Origin: an uncultured Oscillospiraceae bacterium
GTDB taxonomy: Bacteria > Bacillota > Clostridia > Oscillospirales > Ruminococcaceae
NCBI GenBank assembly: GCA_904396495.1
Contig: CAJFOJ010000064.1
Coordinates: 1 to 47,313 of the forward strand
Direction: 5' to 3'
DNA length: 47,313 bases
Part shown: positions 41,756 to 47,313 of the stretch, in pieces
Layout of the letters: the number at the start of each line of letters is the position of its first letter
Numbering within the stretch: the stretch's first letter is position 1
The notes under the pieces: generated by a model
The model's input: only the letters and a program-made list of their open reading frames with translations
Database searches by the model: none
What the model was told of the DNA's origin: nothing
Translations under genes and position numbers: made by a program

Positions 41756-43489
41756 TTAATGACAGGCTTTTTGGATTTCGTTGTAGAGCTCTTTGAGCAG
41801 CTGTTCAATCGCCGATACTGCCTCGCCTATGGGAACTTTTTTGCTGATTTTCTTGTCCCGGGTAGCAATTTCGCAGCAACCCTCTTTCATATTCCGGGGG
41901 CTGACGATAACCCGAACCGGAACGCCCAGTAAGTCCGCATCTGAAAACATGACGCCCGCCGTTACTTTGCGGTCGTCGTACATCACTTCGACCTTATTCT
42001 GCATCAGTTCCTGATAAAGCTGATCGGCAAAGGCATGGGTTTCTGCATCATCGGAACGAACACAGCAGAGGTGGACTTCCCAGGGGGCGATGGTGATGGG
42101 CCAGATCGGGCCGTAATCGTCGTGATGAGCCTCACAAACCGACGCTGCCAGTCTACCAACGCCAATACCGTAACAACCCATAATGGGATGTGCCGCTTTA
42201 CCATCCGCGTCTAAATAGGTCATATTCATAGATTTTGTGTATTTGGTTCCCAACTGGAAAATATTTCCCACTTCAATTCCCCTGGAGATGGTAATGGCCT
42301 TTTTACCGCATTTGGGACAGATACCTCCCTCGGCAATTTTTGCGAAATCGTGGTATTCCACCTTTCCGCAGTCCCGCTCGATATCAAGCCCCGTGTAGTG
42401 GTACTCCTCGATATTACCTCCGCAGGAGAGGTTATGTGTTCCTTCCAGAGAGCGATCAAACAAGACAGTGAAATCACCTTCCAGCTTGTAAGGCCCGATA
42501 TAACCGGCATGTAATCCGCATTCCTCCGTAATCACCGCCGGATGAATACCCTCCCCTAAGAAATTGGTGAGCTTCGTCTCGTTGATATCCAAATCACCAC
42601 GGATGAACACTACCACATAAGCGTCGTCATTGTTTTTCTGGTAAACAACCGCCTTACAGGAACTTTCAAGAGGTGTGTGCAAAAACGCACAGATATCCTC
42701 AATAGTATGGATATCTGGGGTGTGAACCAGTTCAATTGGCTGGGATTCCCCCTCCTTCTCGTTTTCCACCACGTTTTCCGCCGCCTCCATATTGGCGCGG
42801 TAGCCGCACTCCTTACAAAGGACGATACTGTCCTCGCCCACCGGGGTCAAAAGCATAAATTCATGGGAAATGCTGCCGCCCATCATGCCGGAATCCGACT
42901 GAACGGAAATCACTTCCGGCACTCCTGCCCGAGCGAAAATCCGCTCGTAAGCGTGATAGCACTTTTCGTAATACCGCTCCAAGTCCTCCTGGGAGGTGTG
43001 GAAGGAATAGGCGTCCTTCATGGTGAATTCCCGGACGCGGATCAGTCCGCCGCGGGGACGGGCCTCATCGCGGAATTTGGTCTGGATTTGATAGATCATA
43101 AAGGGGTATTTGGTGTAGCTGTTGGCGTACTCCCGCACCAATTGAACCGCCGCCTCCTCGTGGGTCATTCCCAGCACCATGGGAGATCCGTTGCGGTCAG
43201 AAAACCGCAAAAGCTCGCTTCCCACCGATTCATAGCGTCCCGATTCCTGCCAAAGGGTGCCGGGTAATACCACTGGAAATAAGACTTCCTGCCCGTCAAT
43301 GGCGTCCATTTCCTCCCGGATAATCCGCTCAATTTTTTGGGCAATCCGTTTCATAGGCGGATACTGGGAAAAAATCCCGTTGGCCACATATTTGATGTAG
43401 CCGCCCCGCACCATCAGCGCATGGCTGTCGATAGCGCAGTCAGAGGGCCGCTCCTTAAATCGATCCCCCACCAGTTTCTCCAATTTCAT
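41756..43489 (-). CDS. proS: Prolyl-tRNA synthetase, bacterial type with insertion domain
   Basis: 577 residues from ATG 43489 (MKLEKLVGDRFKERP), after GGAAGGGG; the frame is open 15 codons earlier without a signal. Class II synthetase: motif 2 TKFRDEARPRGGLIRVREFTMKDAYSF, motif 3 CYGIGVGRLAASV, and a C-terminal anticodon-binding domain (LCCVRSDDAETHAFADQLYQEL). The editing insertion domain (about 225-380; HTPDIHTIEDICAFL, SCKAVVYQ, VVVFIRGDLDINETKL) marks the long bacterial ProRS that clears mischarged Ala-tRNA. Two CxxC pairs (CKEC, CPKC) are also present. T-box controlled. Confidence 0.97.
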   Translation of the reverse strand: MKLEKLVGDRFKERPSDCAIDSHALMVRGGYIKYVANGIFSQYPPMKRIAQKIERIIREEMDAIDGQEVLFPVVLPGTLWQESGRYESVGSELLRFSDRNGSPMVLGMTHEEAAVQLVREYANSYTKYPFMIYQIQTKFRDEARPRGGLIRVREFTMKDAYSFHTSQEDLERYYEKCYHAYERIFARAGVPEVISVQSDSGMMGGSISHEFMLLTPVGEDSIVLCKECGYRANMEAAENVVENEKEGESQPIELVHTPDIHTIEDICAFLHTPLESSCKAVVYQKNNDDAYVVVFIRGDLDINETKLTNFLGEGIHPAVITEECGLHAGYIGPYKLEGDFTVLFDRSLEGTHNLSCGGNIEEYHYTGLDIERDCGKVEYHDFAKIAEGGICPKCGKKAITISRGIEVGNIFQLGTKYTKSMNMTYLDADGKAAHPIMGCYGIGVGRLAASVCEAHHDDYGPIWPITIAPWEVHLCCVRSDDAETHAFADQLYQELMQNKVEVMYDDRKVTAGVMFSDADLLGVPVRVIVSPRNMKEGCCEIATRDKKISKKVPIGEAVSAIEQLLKELYNEIQKACH

Positions 43490-43582
43490 TGCTTGTTCCC
43501 CTTCCTGTTTACGAAATAACGCCCTGCCTGCCACTTCAATTTCAAATCGTCAGCGGTATACTAACCGTCAAGGCTTTGCAAC

Positions 43583-43840
43583 AAAAAACGCCCTAAGTTC
43601 AAAAACGACTTAGGGCGAAATGTTCCGCGGTACCACCTAAATTCAGAAAAATCTGCACTCAGGGCAGGAATATCCTGCCAGCCCGATAACGGCGGGCACC
43701 GATGGGTTTTACAGGCTTTCTGCCTTTTCACCCACAGCTCCAAGGTGGGTTCACTCCCCCTGCCGAAAGCTTGCACCAACCGCCTTCTCTCTGTGTGGCA
43801 TTTCCAGAGCTACTATTCCTTATCGCAGCTTTTTCATATT
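43583..43840 (-). ncRNA. T-box leader of proS
   Basis: Minus-strand T-box AGGTGGTACCGCGGAAC (43638-43622) is followed by a terminator hairpin (43617-43608 with 43598-43589) and six T (43588-43583). A long stem I spans about 43830-43700; a specifier CCC (Pro) at 43749-43747 follows GAA and precedes A, the expected setting. Uncharged tRNA-Pro should pair there and with TGGT of the T-box bulge, preventing termination. No gene lies in 43490-43924. Confidence 0.93.
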
Positions 43841-43846
43841 TTCAAT

Positions 43847-43875
43847 ATTATATCGCAAACTGAACTGCTTGTCAA
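43847..43875 (-). promoter_or_regulatory. Consensus sigma-A promoter of proS
   Basis: Minus-strand TTGACA (43875-43870), a 17-base spacer and TATAAT (43852-43847): both hexamers perfect. Confidence 0.93.
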
Positions 43876-43878
43876 TGT

Positions 43879-43922
43879 AAAAAACAAGAATACCGAAGAA
43901 AAATACTTCTCCGGTATTCTTG
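43879..43922 (-). terminator. Terminator of the agr operon
   Basis: An 11-bp outer stem (43885-43895 with 43912-43922; CAAGAATACCG) extended by a short inner stem, followed by six T on the minus strand, two bases past the agrB stop. Confidence 0.9.
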
Positions 43923-43924
43923 CC

Positions 43925-44512
43925 CTATGAAGAACGATATTTGATTTTTTGCGCCATTGCCAAGACCACCAAGACAGCCGACAAAAGCATCGCAGTAGAA
44001 ACAGCAAAGCCCAAATGGGACCATTGCAACACAGTTGCGAATGCCGTCACGGCGGTTAGTATCCCGGAAATTACCCGCGCATAGCGCCGGTAATGGGCTA
44101 TCTCTTCCGCGTCCAGCGGTTTATTGGGATTCTCCATCGGAGCCCATCCCCAGATAACCACCGCCCCAATCAACGCTTGTCCAATTGTAACTGGAAGCAA
44201 AGCTGCCTCCGGCATCAATCGAAAAGCAAGAAGGGCAATCGCGGCAATTCCATAAGAGATCAAGGTACATTTACCCCGCGTGGAAGCATGCCATCCTCCC
44301 GCATAGGGGCGAAGGCTGAAAAAAGCCAGAAGAAATAAAACCGTTTCCGGCAGCACCTTCAAAAGGAATCCCGCAACAAGGGCAAATCCACAAAAAAACG
44401 CCTGATAGAGCAGATGGACTACACCAAATTGATACATCTCGATATCTTCCGATTGGATAATTTGAGAAGAGATGAGGCGTGACGTAATCCGCTCCGCCAA
44501 CCGTTCCATCAT
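43925..44512 (-). CDS. agrB: AgrB-like autoinducing peptide processing membrane peptidase
   Basis: 195 residues; ATG 44512 shares a base with the agrD stop (TAATG). It is a membrane cysteine endopeptidase that trims AgrD at its C-terminal side and closes the thiolactone ring. The conserved RPYAGGWHASTRGKCTL holds His75 and Cys82, corresponding to the catalytic His77 and Cys84 of Staphylococcus aureus AgrB. Several hydrophobic helices follow (about 33-52, 55-68, 84-104, 107-125, 147-190), with the EEIAHYRRYARVISG segment between the last ones. Order on the strand is agrA, agrC, agrD, agrB. Confidence 0.93.
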   Translation of the reverse strand: MMERLAERITSRLISSQIIQSEDIEMYQFGVVHLLYQAFFCGFALVAGFLLKVLPETVLFLLAFFSLRPYAGGWHASTRGKCTLISYGIAAIALLAFRLMPEAALLPVTIGQALIGAVVIWGWAPMENPNKPLDAEEIAHYRRYARVISGILTAVTAFATVLQWSHLGFAVSTAMLLSAVLVVLAMAQKIKYRSS

Positions 44513-44652
44513 TAGAATTTCCGCAGCTTCTTCACTGCCTCAGGCATTTTGGGCTGGTAGGTCATGACAGGACAGGAAGTGTTTGCCTGACGAACGCAAG
44601 CTTTCTCCGCGGTTTTGGCAACCATTTTGAGAATGAGAGACTGTTTTTTCAT
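44512..44652 (-). CDS. agrD: AgrD cyclic lactone autoinducer precursor peptide
   Basis: 46 residues from ATG 44652, AGGAGG just upstream. An N-terminal amphipathic helix (KKQSLILKMVAKTAEKA) precedes NTSCPVMT, then YQPKMPEAVKKLRKF, a charged tail typical of clostridial AgrD. In Clostridium perfringens the active peptide CLWFT is cut just before YQPEEP; the same position here gives CPVMT, with a ring from Cys27 to the Thr31 carboxyl (N-terminal residues such as TS may remain). It starts 18 bases after the agrC-like stop and its own stop overlaps the agrB start. Confidence 0.9.
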   Translation of the reverse strand: MKKQSLILKMVAKTAEKACVRQANTSCPVMTYQPKMPEAVKKLRKF

Positions 44653-44670
44653 TGTGAAATCCTCCTAGAA

Positions 44671-45987
44671 TTATAATTTATAAGAAGCTGTATTACACAG
44701 CGACTTACCTGGGTACAAAATTAAACGCACAATAAAAGTTTGATTTTCGGTGTGAATCTCCAGTTCGCCATCATAGCGGTTTACGATCTCCCTGACATTT
44801 GAAAGGCCAATCCCCATGTGATCTTTTTTGCTGGTACAGAAGGATTGAGTGGGGTCTTTGGGGCAATTGCCTTGATAGCGGTTTTCAATACTTGAGATGA
44901 TCTTACCCCCATAACTGTGAATACGAAGCTCTATTTTCCGTTGATTTTGGGGCAGCGGCTTACAAGCATCTATAGCGTTGTCAATGAGATTTGCAAAAAT
45001 TGTAAGTAAATCCATTTCATCATAATTATCTAGGGTAAAAGGCCTTAAATTTAGATGAAGTAGAATCTTATAGGATGCCGCCAGTTTCTTTTTATCATTA
45101 AAAAGGATGTTGAGCAGTGGACTGGGACATACCTTGGGTACGCCCAACATCTCGACATTTTCCTTGATTTTTGCCACATATACACCCTTTTGAGAGGTAT
45201 CATCCATCTGTTCTAAGGTGTGCAATTGATTTCTAATGTCATGGATAATCCGCCGGGACTGTTCGTACCTGCTCTCCATTTCTCGATAATTGGCGGCGAT
45301 AATATTTTCTTGTTGACGGTAAAGCTGCAACTGCAATTCCGTTTCTTTTGCCTTCACGATCGCCTCTGTTTGGTGAACAATGTAGAGATTTAAAGCAAGG
45401 AATCCCAAACTCATAGCGGAAACAATCGCCGCAGTGGTAGTCGTATCAACCAATTCGGAAAAATATAAAACAATTCCCAATTCACCGACACTGATAACCG
45501 CTAGAAAAATATTATGTTTTGGACTGAGGGGGCGATTGGGCACATGATTCATCCATTCTAATACCAAACGGTATGAAAAATAGATAATCATCTTACTTAA
45601 TAGGTTGTACCAAACCATTCTGGCGTTTTGCATCATAGCGGATAACTCCGCCTCCTCGCTGATTGCCAGCATGCCATAAACACATACAAAATCGATAATG
45701 GTACAATACGTCATGAAAAAAATATCACAAAAAATTTTTCGACGCGATGGACAGTACAGAAGAACGCTCAACAGGATAAAGGCAATATATGAATAGGCAA
45801 TGTTTAAAATAGAGAGGAACAACTGATTAATTGCAACACATACGACCACAAAAACCAAAAACGCTACAATATAAACCCAGTTGGCCTTATACTTTCTACC
45901 ATACATCCGAGCACAAAAATCAAGCAGCAGTAATGCCATCATGGCATCCGGAACCAGGAAACGCAAAATATATTCTAGTTTTTCCAT
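44671..45987 (-). CDS. agrC: AgrC-like sensor histidine kinase (GHKL type)
   Basis: 438 residues from ATG 45987. The N-terminal half (1-210) has about six membrane helices (FLVPDAMMALLLLDFCARM, VYIVAFLVFVVVCVAI and so on), the peptide-sensing domain of AgrC-type kinases. A coiled-coil linker (AIVKAKETELQLQLYRQQENIIAANYREME) leads to the phospho-acceptor RRIIHDIRNQLHTLEQM (His near 250), an N box LTIFANLIDNAIDACKPL and the G box MGIGLSNVREIVNRY. It starts nine bases after the regulator gene. The ligand is presumably the peptide from the next gene, agrD. Confidence 0.92.
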   Translation of the reverse strand: MEKLEYILRFLVPDAMMALLLLDFCARMYGRKYKANWVYIVAFLVFVVVCVAINQLFLSILNIAYSYIAFILLSVLLYCPSRRKIFCDIFFMTYCTIIDFVCVYGMLAISEEAELSAMMQNARMVWYNLLSKMIIYFSYRLVLEWMNHVPNRPLSPKHNIFLAVISVGELGIVLYFSELVDTTTTAAIVSAMSLGFLALNLYIVHQTEAIVKAKETELQLQLYRQQENIIAANYREMESRYEQSRRIIHDIRNQLHTLEQMDDTSQKGVYVAKIKENVEMLGVPKVCPSPLLNILFNDKKKLAASYKILLHLNLRPFTLDNYDEMDLLTIFANLIDNAIDACKPLPQNQRKIELRIHSYGGKIISSIENRYQGNCPKDPTQSFCTSKKDHMGIGLSNVREIVNRYDGELEIHTENQTFIVRLILYPGKSLCNTASYKL

Positions 45988-45996
45988 AGCAGTTTC

Positions 45997-46716
45997 CTAT
46001 AAGACAAAGAAGGTACTATATAGAAACTGCTGGTAACGCCTCCGAAAATCCGCGGAACGTTTTTGTGACATGGGTAGCTCTAAGCCGTCTGTCAGAGTAA
46101 CATTCATACAGGTAATGCGGCGTACATGCATTAAGTTTACTAGAAAATTCTGATGAGATGACACAAACGGATGCTTTTCCAGAAGTTCAGTGACCTGTTT
46201 CATGGTATAAGTTGCCACGTATACCGTATCCTCAGTGTGAATTTCCACCTTTCGGCTTTTATACTCGATAAAAACGATTTGTTCCGGTAGTAAACGGAGA
46301 TATCCTTCTGTCGTATGAAAAAGGACTTCTGGGCTCTCTTTATCATTATGTAAATATTCAATCGCATCCTCCAACTGCCGTTTGATATCTTCTTCAGTAA
46401 ACGGCTTGATCAGATAACTGAATGCGTGAAGCTGAAAAGCAGCCGACTGATATTCTTCATAACCCGTAACAAAAATAATCTTTGCCCGCTTGTTGTTAGC
46501 ACGTAGTTCCTGTGCTACCTGAATACCACTCATCTTGGGCATTTCAATATCCAAAAAGAAAATATCGCTACCACTGGCTTTATTGAGCATTTGGGAACCA
46601 TCTTGATAGGTTTCCACTGCAGAAGTGATCTGTGTGTCTTTAAAGTACTGGTCAGCAATGTTCCGAATTTGGGTAACTATTTTTGGATCGTCGTCACAGA
46701 TGGCTAATTTTAGCAT
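45997..46716 (-). CDS. agrA: AgrA/LytR-family response regulator
   Basis: 239 residues from ATG 46716, GGAGGAG upstream. The receiver domain (1-125) has DDD (8-10), phospho-acceptor Asp56 (DIFFLDIEMPKMSG) and YLIKPFTEED. The LytTR DNA-binding domain (about 135-235) has VLFHTTEGYLRLLPEQIVFIEYKSRKVEIHT, HPFVSSHQNFLVNLMHV and LPMSQKRSADFRRRYQQFL. It heads the agr operon and probably switches on its own promoter when the peptide accumulates. Confidence 0.93.
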   Translation of the reverse strand: MLKLAICDDDPKIVTQIRNIADQYFKDTQITSAVETYQDGSQMLNKASGSDIFFLDIEMPKMSGIQVAQELRANNKRAKIIFVTGYEEYQSAAFQLHAFSYLIKPFTEEDIKRQLEDAIEYLHNDKESPEVLFHTTEGYLRLLPEQIVFIEYKSRKVEIHTEDTVYVATYTMKQVTELLEKHPFVSSHQNFLVNLMHVRRITCMNVTLTDGLELPMSQKRSADFRRRYQQFLYSTFFVL

Positions 46717-47044
46717 TTGAGCTCCTCCTATGCTTCTACATAAATAGATTTTATTTTAAATTCCAAAATATTGCAATAGATATTGCATAATTGACAGATT
46801 TTAAAGCATAATTTACAAATTTTATTATACTCATTCTGTAAAAACTTTCAATAGAATTTAAAATTTTAGATAATCAAATTTAAAAATTATTGGAATTAAA
46901 CCTCTTACACCGTTAAAGAATCGATACCATTTTCACTATTGAGGTAATTTCCTTGTAAAATTCAATTCTATGTAAAAAGTATTTCCTCTGTAATTGTCCT
47001 TATATTTAGGATATAGAAATAGGTGGTAGTTATTATGTCAATAC
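46717..47044 (-). promoter_or_regulatory. AT-rich control region of the agr operon
   Basis: Promoter TTGAAA (46851-46846), 16 bases, TATAAT (46829-46824) on the minus strand. A perfect inverted repeat TGCAATA-GA-TATTGCA (46772-46787) lies in the untranslated leader. TTTTACA occurs twice in direct orientation further upstream (around 46960-46980), a weak candidate for a LytTR site. No coding frame with a ribosome binding site was found. Confidence 0.65.
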
Positions 47045-47074
47045 AAAAGGCCGGAGCAATTGCTCCGGCCTTTT
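47045..47074. terminator. Terminator of the repeat-protein gene
   Basis: A perfect 30-base palindrome (47045-47059 with 47060-47074; AAAAGGCCGGAGCAA arm) with terminal A4/T4, 24 bases past the stop codon. Confidence 0.88.
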
Positions 47075-47097
47075 CATACATAGGGATATATCCTTTA

Positions 47098-47313
47098 TCA
47101 CACCCAAACTCCATTGGCATTGACCCAGTATCCGTCCGGGGTGTAGCGATTTGTGTACATCGCTCCGTCGGAGCCGAGATAATACCATTTCCCGGAGGAC
47201 TTAATCCACCGGTTTGCGTACATCGCACCACTGGAATCTACGTAGTACCACTTGTTGTACCACTTAATCCATCTGCTTTTCGCCATGGTGCCGTCCGCCT
47301 GCATAAAGTACCA
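47098..47313 (-). CDS. C-terminal end of a choline-binding-like cell-wall repeat protein (partial)
   Basis: Only the last 71 residues are visible; the gene runs off the right edge. The sequence is three to four copies of an about 20-residue repeat, such as RWIKWYNKWYYVDSSGAMYA and RWIKSSGKWYYLGSDGAMYT, of the CW_binding (choline-binding-like) type, ending in GYWVNANGVWV. Aromatic residues in each repeat usually clamp choline or other wall ligands, holding a secreted catalytic or adhesive domain at the surface. The N-terminal function is outside the window. Confidence 0.88.
   Translation of the reverse strand, partial: WYFMQADGTMAKSRWIKWYNKWYYVDSSGAMYANRWIKSSGKWYYLGSDGAMYTNRYTPDGYWVNANGVWV

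Noticed and set aside
43561-43779. 72-codon minus-strand frame upstream of proS
   Set aside because: It covers the T-box leader of proS.
1-47313. CRISPR array, tRNA, rRNA, insertion sequence or prophage
   Set aside because: Nothing of the kind was found on reading either strand; the only repeats are the operators and the multi-hairpin element.

Overview
The window looks like chromosomal DNA of a gut-type Clostridia bacterium, probably of the Oscillospiraceae/Ruminococcaceae group. The grounds are two T-box-controlled aminoacyl-tRNA synthetase genes, a type III glutamine synthetase, strong AGGAGG ribosome binding sites, consensus sigma-A promoters, a VTC/DUF4956 cluster, an agr-type peptide signalling locus and a choline-binding-like repeat protein. 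The assignment is inference from gene content only. I saw no rRNA, tRNA, CRISPR array, transposase or phage gene.

Layout. 1-4866 (minus): 5' part of a giant secreted protein with six discoidin-like domains, one Ig-like domain and a DUF4855 domain, running off the left edge. 5237-8725 (minus): T-box leader and ileS of the IleS2 type. 8741-9264: divergent small-protein/XRE pair around two tandem palindromic operators. 9334-9770 (plus): a promoter-cupin-terminator unit. 9822-13621 (minus): asnA-acetyltransferase-glnN, a nitrogen-assimilation operon. 13692-18175 (minus): two M42 aminopeptidases, a Met-gamma-lyase-like PLP enzyme and an APH-fold kinase, preceded by a multi-hairpin repeat that carries its own promoter. 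18206-18505 (minus): DUF1294 membrane protein. 18553-22514 (plus): ATP-grasp ligase, Asp racemase and AsnB, read as a D-Asp/D-Asn peptidoglycan cross-bridge operon. 22731-23885 (plus): FKBP/trigger-factor-like lipoprotein.

24042-33703 (minus) is the most unusual block. An OmpR-family two-component system lies upstream of an operon for an HtrA-like protease, a VTC-domain polyphosphate polymerase-like protein, DUF4956, a Cthe_2159-type beta-helix lipoprotein, a GT2-GtrA glycosyltransferase, a NAGPA phosphodiester glycosidase, a 4-TM protein and a small alarmone synthetase. The operon promoter carries four TTAAG-like half-sites 11-12 bp apart. The alarmone synthetase gene is interrupted by an in-frame TAG, and the start region of the protease gene is out of frame with its body.

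33862-36441 (minus): XpaC-like protein, a second copy of the multi-hairpin repeat, and a DUF4163/DUF3298 protein. 36612-41677 (plus): DUF6259 glycosidase-like protein, MurQ, a BadF-type sugar kinase and an RpiR regulator, a MurNAc/amino-sugar catabolic operon. 41756-43875 (minus): T-box and proS. 43879-46851 (minus): a complete agr locus (agrA, agrC, agrD, agrB); the 46-residue AgrD predicts a CPVMT thiolactone. 47098-47313 (minus): C-terminal end of a choline-binding-like repeat protein cut by the right edge.

Cell-wall and surface functions recur throughout: cross-bridge synthesis, MurNAc catabolism, surface glycan or polyphosphate assembly, and secreted adhesin-like proteins.
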